47,725 nt of DNA from Pseudomonadota bacterium (GTDB lineage Bacteria; Pseudomonadota; Alphaproteobacteria; Rhizobiales; Beijerinckiaceae), in the NCBI GenBank assembly GCA_023386155.1, contig JAEWKH010000044.1, positions 1 to 47,725 of the forward strand, given 5' to 3'. The notes under the pieces are model-generated. The model was not told where the DNA came from and searched no databases. It saw nothing but the letters and a program-made list of their open reading frames with translations. The number at the start of each line of letters is the position of its first letter. Position 1 is the first letter of the stretch. A program made the translations under genes and the position numbers. Positions 35,106-46,549 of the stretch are shown in pieces.

Positions 35106-35261
35106 GAGGTTCACTCCGCAAGGCCGGCACCCCGCGTGCCGGCTCGACCGGTGAACGATGGCAGGACTCCGCTTGTTCCGGGCGATGGAGCTGCTGGGAG
35201 CCTGAAACCGGAACGCCCCGGGCCGATAGCCCCGGCCGCAATCTCTCGCTGGCGCCAGTCC

Positions 35262-37010
35262 CTACGCGGTTCTCGCCATGATCGACGCGTAGGCCTCCTC
35301 GGCGGCGACGACGGTCGCCATCTGCACCGTATGCGCGAAGCGGAAGGCCTCGCCGTAGATCGTCTCGTCCGGGAACTCCGTGATGAGGGTCAGGGGCGAG
35401 GGATGACGCTCGTCCGCGGTGATCAGGCAGGGCACATCGTTGATGATCTCGTAGGACGTTCCGCCGGAATGAATCGAGCAGATCTCGATCTGGCGGCGGT
35501 TGAACTCGGCGAGGCCCGGAACGGCCGACAGGCCCGTCGTCACGGCTTCGACCAGGGTCCTCGCCGGCTCGGCCCAGGCGGGGTGATGCCTCATGATCAG
35601 GAAGAAGCCCTTCGGGATCGTCCAGAGCTCGAAGCCGCGCGGCAGGTAGCCGGTGAGCGGCCTCGTCCATTCATGGGCCGGATAGCCGTGGAGGTTCAGG
35701 TGCAGCTGGGCGCCCGACATCTCCAGGGCCCGGTTGCGCGCGCCGATCTCGTAGAGAGGTTCGCTCCGGCCATATTCCAGGTCGTTGCCGAGCGAGGTAT
35801 AGCGCGCGGCATGGTGCATGTGGCGCGGATTGCCCTCGCACAGGCGCCCGTGCAGCGCGTAGCCGTCCGGATTCTCGACCGGGATATAGGCGATGTTGGC
35901 CTCGGGATTGGCCAGGAGCCGGCGCACGGCCCTCAATGTTCCCACGGGAGCGGATGTCTCGTTGGGGTGCTGGCCGCTCGTGACCAGAACCGCCGGACGG
36001 GAGCCGGCCCGGTAAACGCCGCGCACGGGCCGCCCCTCCCGGGAGCTTCCTTCGAAGGTTACGCCGGGAAGCGCTGCGAGCTCCCGGTAGATCTGCGCAA
36101 GTCCAGGCGCCGCATCCGCCACCTCGATGTCCTGCTCCGGCTTTGCCGGATCCTCCGGTGCCCCGAAGGAACGAAGCGTCACGCGCACATGCGCATCGCC
36201 CTCGCCGGCGCGGATATCGGGCACGATCTGGCCCGGCTGCACGCTGCGGTCCTCCGGCGGACGGCCCGACCTGCGCTTGAAGAACTCGAGCACCGAGAAG
36301 TAGAAATCCTCGTGCAGCGCCTCGCGGGTGCTCATGACCTCGTCGCCGTAATCGAGCGGCCGTTCGATGCCGGGCATCGTCACGTCGATGGCGAGCATCT
36401 CCGCATAGGGTTCCGCCTCGGGCCAGTCATGGGCTGCAATGGCCGTCATGACCGCGTGGAAGACCTGCTCGAGCTCGGTTTCGAGCGGATCGTCGAGATC
36501 CGGCGCTCCATCCGGGCGCCCGGTCACCTTCAGCCAGCCGGTCGGCGTCAGATCGACCTGATCGAGATGGTTGGCGCGCAGGCGGTTCGGCGCGAAGACC
36601 GCATGCTCCGCCACGCGCCCGTCCTGGTACTCCAGCGTGACGCGGTAGGTCAGGTCCGCGGCGCCGGGCTCGAAGACCGTCTCGACGCCGTCGAGGAGGG
36701 CAGCCAGAGGATAGGCCTCGGAGAGGAAGCGCAGGCGATCCGCCTCCTCGTGCACCGGGTAGCGCACGATGACGCGCTTCAGGCCGGCGGCATCGATCTC
36801 TTCGAGAAAGACATGGACGAGCGGCTTGTAGGCGCTGCGCAGTCGCGCCCGGACGCCCACTTCCGACAGCACCGCTTCCGCCGCCCGCCGCGCCGCTTCG
36901 TCCTCGAACAGCCAGGCCTCGAGCGTCATGCCGCGATAGGCGTTGCCGGCCCAGTCGCGCAGGAGGACGTCGAGAGTCCGCGGGATCCGCTCGTCGAGCA
37001 AAGTGATCAT
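35262..37010 (-). CDS. M14-family zinc carboxypeptidase
   Basis: The 582-residue protein ends in an M14 metallocarboxypeptidase domain (about 300-582). Zinc ligands H348 and E351 lie in TSGQHPNETSAP, a third ligand is probably H441 or H446 (LNLHGYPAHEW), and the probable catalytic glutamate is E545 (LITEFPDET). The first ~290 residues are a domain I do not recognise, with no signal peptide, so it likely acts in the cytoplasm. Its ATG overlaps the stop of the upstream permease gene by four bases (ATGA), so it is translationally coupled to a peptide ABC transporter. This suggests it trims imported peptides, an inference from context. Confidence 0.85.
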   Translation of the reverse strand: MITLLDERIPRTLDVLLRDWAGNAYRGMTLEAWLFEDEAARRAAEAVLSEVGVRARLRSAYKPLVHVFLEEIDAAGLKRVIVRYPVHEEADRLRFLSEAYPLAALLDGVETVFEPGAADLTYRVTLEYQDGRVAEHAVFAPNRLRANHLDQVDLTPTGWLKVTGRPDGAPDLDDPLETELEQVFHAVMTAIAAHDWPEAEPYAEMLAIDVTMPGIERPLDYGDEVMSTREALHEDFYFSVLEFFKRRSGRPPEDRSVQPGQIVPDIRAGEGDAHVRVTLRSFGAPEDPAKPEQDIEVADAAPGLAQIYRELAALPGVTFEGSSREGRPVRGVYRAGSRPAVLVTSGQHPNETSAPVGTLRAVRRLLANPEANIAYIPVENPDGYALHGRLCEGNPRHMHHAARYTSLGNDLEYGRSEPLYEIGARNRALEMSGAQLHLNLHGYPAHEWTRPLTGYLPRGFELWTIPKGFFLIMRHHPAWAEPARTLVEAVTTGLSAVPGLAEFNRRQIEICSIHSGGTSYEIINDVPCLITADERHPSPLTLITEFPDETIYGEAFRFAHTVQMATVVAAEEAYASIMARTA

Positions 37011-37864
37011 CGTGATGTCTGTCCTGTCGGATCGAGAATGTCGCGCAGCCAGTCGCCCAGGAGGTTCAGGCCGAGCACGGTGAACATGATGGCAAGCCCC
37101 GGAAACACGCTGACCCACCAGGCCGTCTGCAGATAGGTGCGCCCGTCGGCCAGCATGCCGCCCCAGCTCGGGATGAGCGGATCGACGCCGAGGCCGAGGA
37201 ACGTGAGGCTGCTTTCGAGAAGGATGTTGTTGGCCACGTTGAGCGTCATCAAGATGACGATGGGGCCGAGCACATTGGGCAGGATATGGGTGAAGATGAT
37301 GCGGCCGTTGCCGACCCCGATGGCGCGTGCCGAGAGGATGAACTCCCGATCCCGCAGCGCCAGCACGGAGCCGCGCACGAGGCGCGCATATTGCACCCAC
37401 TGGGCGACGATCATGAAGAAGATGATCTTGTCGACGCCGGTGCCGAGAATGGCAAGGAACATGATGGCGAGCAGGATGAAGGGCAGCGCCAGCTGGATAT
37501 CGGCGAACCGCATGAGCAGGATTTCCGCGATGCCGCGATAGTACCCGGCGACGAGGCCGACGACCGTTCCGACGACGACCGCTCCCATCACCGAGAGAAT
37601 GCCGACCGTGAGCGAGATCCTGCCGCCGACGATCACGCGTGCCAGCACGTCACGGCCGAGGGGATCGGTCCCGAGGGGATGGGCGAGATCCTGGAACGGC
37701 GGCGTGAGGCGGGCCATGAGGTCCATGCTCTCGCCGCCATCGGGGAAAAGGAAGCCGGAGAACAGCACGGCGAGCCCCATGCCTGCGGTGAGCAGGAGGC
37801 CGAGAACGAGTTCGAGAGAGCGAAAGTGCCGGCGCGCCGACGACACAGCCTGAGCGGCAGCCAT
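37007..37864 (-). CDS. Peptide ABC transporter permease (DppC/OppC type)
   Basis: The 285-residue inner-membrane permease has about six membrane segments. It has the OppC N-terminal region (FRSLELVLGLLLTAGMGLAVLFSG), HPLGTDPLGRDVLARVI, and the inner-membrane-component EAA loop (SARAIGVGNGRIIFTHILPNVLGPIVI). It pairs with the DppB-type gene directly upstream (4-bp gap) and overlaps the M14 gene downstream. The exact peptide or substrate is not known. Confidence 0.93.
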   Translation of the reverse strand: MAAAQAVSSARRHFRSLELVLGLLLTAGMGLAVLFSGFLFPDGGESMDLMARLTPPFQDLAHPLGTDPLGRDVLARVIVGGRISLTVGILSVMGAVVVGTVVGLVAGYYRGIAEILLMRFADIQLALPFILLAIMFLAILGTGVDKIIFFMIVAQWVQYARLVRGSVLALRDREFILSARAIGVGNGRIIFTHILPNVLGPIVILMTLNVANNILLESSLTFLGLGVDPLIPSWGGMLADGRTYLQTAWWVSVFPGLAIMFTVLGLNLLGDWLRDILDPTGQTSR

Positions 37865-37868
37865 GGCC

Positions 37869-38789
37869 CTACTCCGTCCGGATGCGCGGATCGATCAGCC
37901 CGTAGGCGATGTCGACCAGGAGGTTGATGAGAACGATGAAGAGCGCGAGAACCGTGATGGTGCCTTGAAGCACCGGGTAGTCGCGGTTCGAGATGGCATC
38001 GAAGGCGAGCGTTCCCATGCCGGGCCAGTTGAAAACCCGCTCGATGATGACGATGCCGCCGATGAGGCCGCCGAACTGCAGGCCGATATAGGTGACGAGC
38101 GGAATGGCCGAGTTGCGCAGGGCATGCTTGTAGAGAACCACGCGATCGCGCAGGCCTTTCGAGCGCGCCACCATGATGTATTGCTGCGAGAGCGTCTCCA
38201 GCATCGAGGTGCGCACAAGGCGAACATTCGTGGCGGTGAGGATGATCGCCATGGTGAGCGCTGGCATGACGAAGCTTTCCGGCCCCTCCATCCCGCTCGG
38301 CGGCAGCAGGCCGAGTACGATGGAGAACAGCAGCACCATCATGATGGCGAGCCAGAAGTTCGGGAAGGAGAGGCCCACCAGCGACAGGATGCGGATGAGC
38401 TGATCCGGCCAGCGTCCCCGGTTCACCGCCGCATAGACACCCAGCGGCACCGACAGGACGATGGAGGCAAGAAGCGATGCGAAGGCCAGCAGGAGCGTGG
38501 CCGGCAAGGCATTGGCGATGAGCAGGGAAACGGGGGTGCCGCCCATGAAGCTCTTGCCGAAATCCCCCCTCACCATGCCTTCGAGAAAGCTGAGGTACTG
38601 GACGTAGAACGGGCGCTCGAGCCCGAGCGCCTGCCGGATGTTCTGAAGATCCTGCTCGGTGACGTTGCCGCCACCCATCAGCATGATCGCGGGATCCCCG
38701 GACAATCTGATCGCGAAAGAGACGATCAGGGTCACTGCGAGAACCACGAAAACGGCCTGCAACAATCGTTTGAGGATGAAGCCCGCCAT
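37869..38789 (-). CDS. Peptide ABC transporter permease (DppB/OppB type)
   Basis: The 306-residue permease begins FILKRLLQAVFVVLAVTLIV, a standard DppB start. It contains FPNFWLAIMMVLLFS, the EAA loop (VARSKGLRDRVVLYKHALRNSAIPLVTY) and ERVFNWPGMGTLAFDAI. ATG 38789 is preceded by AGGAAGGA on this strand; a longer frame to 38873 is unlikely because it crosses a terminator. It is the first permease after the binding-protein gene. Confidence 0.93.
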   Translation of the reverse strand: MAGFILKRLLQAVFVVLAVTLIVSFAIRLSGDPAIMLMGGGNVTEQDLQNIRQALGLERPFYVQYLSFLEGMVRGDFGKSFMGGTPVSLLIANALPATLLLAFASLLASIVLSVPLGVYAAVNRGRWPDQLIRILSLVGLSFPNFWLAIMMVLLFSIVLGLLPPSGMEGPESFVMPALTMAIILTATNVRLVRTSMLETLSQQYIMVARSKGLRDRVVLYKHALRNSAIPLVTYIGLQFGGLIGGIVIIERVFNWPGMGTLAFDAISNRDYPVLQGTITVLALFIVLINLLVDIAYGLIDPRIRTE

Positions 38790-38810
38790 CCGGTGGTCCT
38801 TCCTGCGCCT

Positions 38811-38838
38811 GGAAAAACGGCCCCGCTCGCGCGGGGCC
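38811..38838 (-). terminator. Hairpin terminator/attenuator between binding-protein and permease genes
   Basis: On the minus strand GGCCCCGC-GCGA-GCGGGGCC is followed by GTTTTTCC. It lies after the binding-protein stop and 22 bp before the dppB-type start, so it probably lets only part of the transcription through. Confidence 0.85.
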
Positions 38839-38894
38839 TTGCTCATGTTATGGCCCCTGGACACGCGCCGCACGGGCGATGCCCAAGGCCGTTA

Positions 38895-40421
38895 TCACTC
38901 CACCGTCGTTTCGGTGAAGCGGAAGCGACGATCCGCCGGAGCATCGAAATTCTTCACCCGCTTGTTCACGCCGTAGAGCGTGTTCTGATTGTAGAGCGGG
39001 ATCTCGAGCGCCTGATCGGCCACGTAACGGGCGATCTCCTGCAGGACCTTCTCGCGTTCCTTCACGTCGTACATCGTGCGCTGCTTCTCGAGCAGGGCAT
39101 TCAGCTTGGGATCGTTGTCGTACGGGTTCCACTTCTCGCCCGAGTGATACATCAGGTAAGCGGTGTTGTCGTAGTCGAAGGTCCAGCCGCCCCAGGATTG
39201 ATGCCAGGCTTCGCCGGTCTTGCCGTTCGGAATGATGTCGTTGAGCAGAACCGGCGGCTCATGAGGCTGGAGCGAGGGCTTGAGGCCCAGCGCCTGGAGG
39301 AAGCCGGCGGCGGCCTGCGCCACCTCGCGGAAGGTGGCATCGTTGCCGCGGAAGTCGATCCGCACCGGCGCGCCGGCCGGGACCTTCGCCTGTTGCAGCA
39401 TCTGCTTCGCCTTGGCGAGATCGAAGGGCAGCGGCTTCAGGCTCGGATCGTATCCGAAGGACAGATCGGCCTGGAAGCTTGCAATCGGCTTTGCGTGGCC
39501 AAGCAGGACCGCCTTGATGATGGCATCGCGATCGATGCCCATGATCAGCGCCTTGCGGACATTCACGTCCTTCGTGATGCCTTCCTTGGTGTTGAGACGC
39601 AGCGAGACGACGGTCGGGCCCGTGATGCTCATCAGGGTCAGGTCAGGGCTCTTCTCGACCGTCGGAGCAAGTCCGAACGGGATGAGCGTCGCAACGTCGA
39701 TACGGCCGGACTGAAGCTCGGCCACCTGCGTATTCGCCTCGGAGATGAAGCGGGTCACGACCTTGTCGAGCTTCGGAGCCCCGCCCCAGTGCTCGGGGAA
39801 GGCCTCCAGCGTCAGACTGACCTTCGGTTTGTATTCGACGAACTTGAACGGGCCCGTTCCGACCGGATTCATGTTGAAATGGGCGTCGCCCTTTTCCTGA
39901 AGGTACTTCGGCGGAACGATCATCGCGCCGTAGCCAGCAAGCTTGGTGAGCAGCACCGGGTCGGGCTGCTTCATGATGAAGTCGACCGTATTGTCGTCCA
40001 CGACCTCGACACGATCGATCGAAGTGTAGTTCGACTGCTGCGGTCCCTTCCGGCCCTCCTCGCCAAGCAGGCGGTCGAAGGTGAACTTCACGGCTGCGGC
40101 ATTGAAGGGCTCGCCGTTGTGGAACTTCACGTTCTCGCGCAGCTTGAAGCGGATGCGGCCATTGTCGTCGAGGAACTCCCACGACGTCGCGAGGCCGGGC
40201 TTGAGCTTCATGTCGGCGCCGCGGGCCGTCAGGCCGTCGAAGATGTTGTTGGCCGCGGAGGACCAGTCGACCAGGAAGGTGTCGATCGGATCCCAGCTGC
40301 CGGGATCGATGGCAACGGCCGTGGTCAACGTGCCGGCGGCCTGGGCGCCTGACGCCATCAGAGGCGCCAGGGCGACGGCGGCCGACAGGCCGAGCGCTTT
40401 CATGGTGATCGGGAACTTCAT
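38895..40421 (-). CDS. Peptide ABC transporter substrate-binding protein
   Basis: The 508-residue precursor has a signal peptide (MKALGLSAAVALAPLMASGA, cleavage after AQA). It has a family 5 extracellular solute-binding fold (SBP_bac_5/DppA): DGLTARGADMKLKPGLATSW, FKLRENVKFHNGEPF, VGTGPFKFVEYKP, VRKALIMGIDRDAI. The size is standard for peptide or opine binding proteins. It would capture ligand in the periplasm for the downstream permeases. A terminator follows. It lies 27 bp downstream of the ATPase gene. Confidence 0.93.
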   Translation of the reverse strand: MKFPITMKALGLSAAVALAPLMASGAQAAGTLTTAVAIDPGSWDPIDTFLVDWSSAANNIFDGLTARGADMKLKPGLATSWEFLDDNGRIRFKLRENVKFHNGEPFNAAAVKFTFDRLLGEEGRKGPQQSNYTSIDRVEVVDDNTVDFIMKQPDPVLLTKLAGYGAMIVPPKYLQEKGDAHFNMNPVGTGPFKFVEYKPKVSLTLEAFPEHWGGAPKLDKVVTRFISEANTQVAELQSGRIDVATLIPFGLAPTVEKSPDLTLMSITGPTVVSLRLNTKEGITKDVNVRKALIMGIDRDAIIKAVLLGHAKPIASFQADLSFGYDPSLKPLPFDLAKAKQMLQQAKVPAGAPVRIDFRGNDATFREVAQAAAGFLQALGLKPSLQPHEPPVLLNDIIPNGKTGEAWHQSWGGWTFDYDNTAYLMYHSGEKWNPYDNDPKLNALLEKQRTMYDVKEREKVLQEIARYVADQALEIPLYNQNTLYGVNKRVKNFDAPADRRFRFTETTVE

Positions 40422-40448
40422 GTCTTGTCTCCTATGGAAAACCGTATC

Positions 40449-42329
<1,881 letters not shown>

Positions 42330-42498
42330 CCATCCACGCTCTTGCGAGGTCACCGGCCCCGCGGGACGCCAGGCCAGTACCTCTTTGATACCTGTCCTCC
42401 ATCACAGCTACAGGGCCGATACGTCAAGCGCTGTTTGCGTCGGATCAGGCAAACGCCGGGATCATAGATCCGGCTCGTCAGGAAACGCCAGATCCTTG

Positions 42499-43764
42499 TT
42501 ACTGGGTAACCCATTCCCCTGCGCGCATGAGCGGCTCGGCCCTGCCGTCCTGTGTAACGCCATCCACGTCTATCTGATTGGAGCCGATCATCCAGTCGAT
42601 ATGGATCAGGCTCTTGTTGGAGCCACGGGAGGCGAGTTCCTCTTCGCTCATCGTACCGCCGCCCCGGATGCACTTGCTGTAGGCCTGGCCGAGGGCGATG
42701 TGGCTGGAGGCATTCTCGTCGAACAGGGTGTTGAAGAAGAGGAGCCCGCTCTGGGAGATCGGCGACGAGTACGGCACGAGGGCCACTTCGCCGAGACGGC
42801 GCGCGCCCTCGTCGGTGTCGAGCACCTTGTTCAGCACGGCCTCGCCGGTCCGGGCCTTGCTCTCGACGATGCGTCCGCCCTCGAACCGGACCTGGATGTC
42901 CTGGATGAGGGTGCCGTTATAGGAGAGCGGCTTGGTGCTGGTCACGATGCCATCCACCCGGTCCTTGTGCGGCGTGGTGAAGACCTCCTCGGTCGGAATA
43001 TTGGCGTTACAGACGATGCCGTTCTTCGCCGTTGTCGAACCGCCGTTCCATTCGTGCCCGTCCGCCAGGCCGACGCGCAGATCCGTTCCGGGGCCGCGGA
43101 AATGGAGCGCGGCATAGTTCTTCCCGTTGAGCATGCGCGTGCGCGCCTGGAGGCTTGCATTGTGCTGCTCCCAGGCGGCGATCGGGTCGGGCGTATCGAC
43201 GCGGGAGGCCGAGAAGATGGCCTGCCAGAGCTTGGCGACGGCCACCTCCTCCGGATCGTCCGGAAACACGGTTCTGGCCCAGGCCGGTGTCGCGGCGGAC
43301 ACGATGGTCCAGTTGATGTCAAAGCCCGCGATCATGTTGAGCGCCGGCATATAGGCCTTTGAGCGGGCCCGGTTGGCACGCGAGACCTTCTCCGGATCCT
43401 CCTTGGCGAGCAGGGACGGATCCTCGCCGACGATGGCGAGCCGCGCCGCGCCGTTCCTGTAGGCGGCCGCCATGCCCTCGTAGAGCCAGGCCGGGGCGGT
43501 GTCGAACCCCTCGTTGCGCCCGTGGCGGAAGCGCATGAGCGTGCTCTCCTCGTCGGAGAAGATCGTGGTGACGAGGGAGGCCCCGGCGCTGTAGGCGTGT
43601 TCCGTGATGCGCCGCACGAGGGCGATGGCATCGACCGGAGCGGTCAGGACCAGTTCCTGCCCGGGCTTGAGCCCCAGCCCGACCCGGACGGCGACTTCCG
43701 CCAACCGGTCGAGAAGCCTGGCATGGGACGTGGGATCGGCCGGGTTCCGGAATTGCTCGTTCAT
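42499..43764 (-). CDS. M29-family aminopeptidase
   Basis: The 421-residue protein belongs to the thermophilic aminopeptidase (M29, AmpS/PepS) family, cobalt- or zinc-dependent cytoplasmic exopeptidases that act as dimers. Metal-binding blocks are visible: NIPTEEVFTTPHKDRVDG, LFDENASSHIALGQAY and SLIHIDWMIGS. Length is typical (about 410-420). ATG 43764 (MNEQFRNPAD) fits homology. It lies 169 bp upstream of, and parallel to, the peptide transporter operon, so it may hydrolyse imported peptides together with the M14 enzyme. Confidence 0.93.
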   Translation of the reverse strand: MNEQFRNPADPTSHARLLDRLAEVAVRVGLGLKPGQELVLTAPVDAIALVRRITEHAYSAGASLVTTIFSDEESTLMRFRHGRNEGFDTAPAWLYEGMAAAYRNGAARLAIVGEDPSLLAKEDPEKVSRANRARSKAYMPALNMIAGFDINWTIVSAATPAWARTVFPDDPEEVAVAKLWQAIFSASRVDTPDPIAAWEQHNASLQARTRMLNGKNYAALHFRGPGTDLRVGLADGHEWNGGSTTAKNGIVCNANIPTEEVFTTPHKDRVDGIVTSTKPLSYNGTLIQDIQVRFEGGRIVESKARTGEAVLNKVLDTDEGARRLGEVALVPYSSPISQSGLLFFNTLFDENASSHIALGQAYSKCIRGGGTMSEEELASRGSNKSLIHIDWMIGSNQIDVDGVTQDGRAEPLMRAGEWVTQ

Positions 43765-43848
43765 GGTCTTGGGCTCTCGAAGCGGGAAAAAGGTGGCTGG
43801 AGAGGCTACACGGCTCTGCCGGCCGCGCAACCTCGACGGGCGAAAAAC

Positions 43849-44955
43849 TCACGGATGCGGCGGCTTGGCCGCGCCGAGCGCCTCCGGGTCGAAGGCGATG
43901 CTCTTGATGATGGCATGGACCGGGAGGCCCGGCCTCAGGCCAAGCTCGCCCACCGATTTCCGGGTCACCCGCGCGACGATGCTGTCTCCGCCGCAATCGA
44001 GTTGCACGTCCACGCTCGCCCCTTCGGCGCCCTCGATAGAGGAAATATGTCCCGGCAAGACGTTCAAGGCGCTCATGCCGACGGGCTTCTCCAGGGACAG
44101 AATGATGTCGCGGGCCCGCAGACGCACGCGCAGTTCCGCGCCGACCGGGCAGTCGAGCCGAGGCACCGTCAGCGTTCCGGCTTTCGCCTGCAGGACGGTC
44201 AGGCCGAAGGAATCCTCATGACGCAGGATGCGAGCGTCGAGCAGTGCGCCCGCCTCTGCGAGGCCGGCCTGCGTGAAGAGATTGGTGTGCCGGAGGACAT
44301 CGGATGCCGGCCCCGCCGCCGTCACCGCCCCCTCGGAGAGAACGACGACGGATGTCGCCAGGCGGGCAATCTCGGCCACCGAATGGCTGACAAGAACGAT
44401 GGGCACCCCGCCGTCGTCGCGCAACCGCTCGATATAGGGATAGATCTCGGCCTTCCTCGCTTCGTCGAGGGAGGCCAGGGGCTCGTCCATCAGCAGCAAT
44501 CGCGGATCCGCCAGGAGCGCCCGCCCGATGGCGACCCGCTGCTTCTCGCCGCCCGACAGGGTCGTGGGCCATCGATCCAGCAGATGGGCGACGCCGAGAA
44601 GATCGACGACACGCTCGAAGCTCGCCCTCCTGTCCCGCCTCGGCGTGAACCAGCGCCCGAAGAGCAGGTTCTGGCGCACGTCGAGATGCGGGAAGAGGCG
44701 CCCCTCCTGAAAGACGTAACCGATCCGCCTCCTGTGCTTTGGCACGAAAACGCTCTTCTTCGTGTCGACGAGCACCTGCCCCTGCACGGCGATCCTGCCG
44801 TGATCGGGCCGGACGAGGCCGCCGATCGCGTTCACGACCGTCGTCTTGCCGGAGCCGGATGGCCCGAACAGCGCAGTCAGCTTTCCATCCGACTGAAAGC
44901 GCGCATGAAGGCCGAAGGCGCCTTGCACATGCCGGATGTCGACGTCGAGGATCAT
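43849..44955 (-). CDS. modC: Molybdate ABC transporter ATP-binding protein ModC
   Basis: The 368-residue protein has an ABC domain with GPSGSGKTT (31-39), FQEGRLFPHLDVRQNL, LSGGEKQRVAIGRALL and LLLMDEPLASLD. C-terminal molybdate-binding (Mop/TOBE) domains follow (about 295-360, MSALNVLPGHISSIEG and VARVTRKSVGELGLRPG). This identifies it as ModC rather than a sulfate or polyamine ATPase. ATG 44955 overlaps the modB stop by one base. It drives molybdate import for molybdoenzymes such as MsrP nearby. Confidence 0.94.
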   Translation of the reverse strand: MILDVDIRHVQGAFGLHARFQSDGKLTALFGPSGSGKTTVVNAIGGLVRPDHGRIAVQGQVLVDTKKSVFVPKHRRRIGYVFQEGRLFPHLDVRQNLLFGRWFTPRRDRRASFERVVDLLGVAHLLDRWPTTLSGGEKQRVAIGRALLADPRLLLMDEPLASLDEARKAEIYPYIERLRDDGGVPIVLVSHSVAEIARLATSVVVLSEGAVTAAGPASDVLRHTNLFTQAGLAEAGALLDARILRHEDSFGLTVLQAKAGTLTVPRLDCPVGAELRVRLRARDIILSLEKPVGMSALNVLPGHISSIEGAEGASVDVQLDCGGDSIVARVTRKSVGELGLRPGLPVHAIIKSIAFDPEALGAAKPPHP

Positions 44956-45650
44956 CACGCGTGAATCCGGGAGCGGGCACGGCGCGCCAGCCATTCGGAG
45001 AGCCAGAGCGCGGCGATGGAAATGGCGATGGAGACGAGCGTCAGCCGCATGGCGCCGCCCTCGCCTCCCGGCACCTGCGTGTAGGCATAGATGGCGGTCG
45101 GGATGGTCTGCGTTTCGCCCGGGATGTTGGACACGAAGGTGATCGTCGCGCCGAACTCGCCCATCGCCTTCGCGAAGGACAGCACCATCCCGGCGATGAT
45201 GCCGGGCAGGATGAGCGGCAGCGTCACCACGGCGAAAACCCAGACGGGACGCGCGCCCAACGTCCCGGCGGCGTCTTCTAGCTTGCGGTCGACCGCCGCG
45301 ATGGAGAGGCGGATGGCGCGCACCAGCAGGGGAAAACCCATGATGGCGCAGGCGAGCGCCGCGCCTGTCCAGCGGAAGGACAGCACGATGCCGAAATGCT
45401 CGGCGAGGAACGAGCCGATGGGCCCGCGCCGCCCGAAGCCGATGAGCAGAAACCAGCCGACGACGACCGGCGGCATGACAAGCGGCAGATGAACGAGAAC
45501 ATCGAGCGCCTGCCGGCCCCAGAAGCGGCCGCGCTCCAGAAGCAGCGCGATGGCGATGCCAGGCACGAGGCTCGCCGTCATCGCCACGAAGGCGACCTTC
45601 AGGCTGAGGCGAACCGCCGTCCATTCCTCCGGAGAAAGCCAATCCGTCAC
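44955..45650 (-). CDS. modB: Molybdate ABC transporter permease ModB
   Basis: The 231-residue permease has about five membrane helices, with DWLSPEEWTAVRLSLKVAF at the start and LVHLPLVMPPVVVGWFLL. The EAA loop is DAAGTLGARPVWVFAVVTLPLILPGIIAG, and GEFGATITFVSNIPGETQTI is typical of ModB. The start is GTG 45650. In most genomes modA, the periplasmic molybdate-binding protein, precedes modB. Here only 254 bp with a repeat lie upstream, and no modA is visible in the window. Confidence 0.94.
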   Translation of the reverse strand: MTDWLSPEEWTAVRLSLKVAFVAMTASLVPGIAIALLLERGRFWGRQALDVLVHLPLVMPPVVVGWFLLIGFGRRGPIGSFLAEHFGIVLSFRWTGAALACAIMGFPLLVRAIRLSIAAVDRKLEDAAGTLGARPVWVFAVVTLPLILPGIIAGMVLSFAKAMGEFGATITFVSNIPGETQTIPTAIYAYTQVPGGEGGAMRLTLVSIAISIAALWLSEWLARRARSRIHA

Positions 45651-45782
45651 GAGACCGGGCTCACCTTTCCGGCCCGTGCGAAGCCCGCAAGGCGCAGTCC
45701 GACCCGCACCATCATGAAGCCTTGCGCCGGTTGCATTGTCCTGTTCCTCATGACGAGCCCCGCCTTCGTCGGGCGCATCCTA

Positions 45783-45877
45783 GCGCATCATGCGGAAAAG
45801 TGGATCCGGTTTTCGCTGACGCGGCCCTCCGGGTCCGCACCAACGATGCGCTCTTCAAAGAGTGGAGCATCGGACCT
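45783..45877. repeat. Paired-hairpin repeat, family C copy in reverse orientation
   Basis: GCGCATCATGCGGAAAAGTG followed by GATCCGGTTTTCG is the complement of the second hairpin of the 26421 copy. AACGATGCGCTCTTCAAAGA and GTGGAGCATCGGACC follow. The left unit also contains GCGGCCCTCCGGGTCCGC. It sits in the msrQ-modB gap. Confidence 0.65.
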
Positions 45878-45904
45878 GGACGAGCCTTCAAGCTGGACGA
45901 GCCT

Positions 45905-46549
45905 TCAAGCCGGTCGCCGTCGCGGCGACGGTTTCTTCACCATGGACCGGACGAGCCGATAGCCGAGCAGCACAGCCACGATGGCCGCATAGACGAGCGG
46001 CTCGGGCGGCCAGGACTTCACCACGAGGAGGAAGTGCAGCGCCGCGCCGATGGCCGCCAGATAGACCAGACGGTGCAGCTTCGCCCAGGCCTGCCCGCCC
46101 ATGCGCCGGATCGCGGCATTGTTGGAGGTCACGGCGAGGGGCACGAGGATGACGAAGGTCGCCATGCCGATGGTGATGTACGGCCTCTTCACGATATCGG
46201 CCATGATGGCCGCTCCATCGAGCCCCTGGTCGAGCACGAGATAGGTGAGGAGATGCAGGACCGCGTAATAGAACGCGAGCAATCCCAGGGCCCGGCGATA
46301 GCGCAGCAGGTTGACGCTGAAAAGCTGGCGCAGGGGCGTGACCGTCAGGGTGGCGATAAGAAAGCGCAGGGCCCAGAGGCCGAGTCCCTGCTCCAGGTAC
46401 CGCATCGGATCGGCCCCGAGCTGATCGGTAATACCGGCATAGAACAGCCAGAAAGCCGGGATGAAGCCGACGATGTAGACGGCGATCTTCGGCACCTGGG
46501 GCAGCTCAAAGCTTTTCCTGCCGGCCTGAACGGAGGCTCGTCCCGCCAT
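45905..46549 (-). CDS. msrQ: Heme-binding membrane subunit MsrQ
   Basis: MsrQ passes electrons from the inner membrane to the periplasmic reductase MsrP. The 214-residue protein has about six membrane helices and probable heme-ligand histidines (for example in YYAVLHLLTYLVLD, AWAKLHRLVYLAAIGAALHFLL). This is the ferric-reductase-like transmembrane domain of the family. ATG 46549 overlaps the msrP stop by one base, so the two are translationally coupled. A longer open frame extends upstream but runs through msrP out of frame. Confidence 0.94.
   Translation of the reverse strand: MAGRASVQAGRKSFELPQVPKIAVYIVGFIPAFWLFYAGITDQLGADPMRYLEQGLGLWALRFLIATLTVTPLRQLFSVNLLRYRRALGLLAFYYAVLHLLTYLVLDQGLDGAAIMADIVKRPYITIGMATFVILVPLAVTSNNAAIRRMGGQAWAKLHRLVYLAAIGAALHFLLVVKSWPPEPLVYAAIVAVLLGYRLVRSMVKKPSPRRRPA

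Noticed and set aside
29700..37136. A 2478-codon open frame on the plus strand
   Set aside because: It is antisense to amn, the SDR gene, ettA, the esterase-family gene and the M14 gene. These five genes all happen to lie in the same minus-strand frame, and GC-rich third positions remove stops on the opposite strand. The translation has no recognisable domain.
45647..45751. A 34-codon gene or modA remnant before modB
   Set aside because: It overlaps the modB start as GTGA, but the sequence shows no ModA similarity and no clear ribosome binding site, so it is not listed as a gene.
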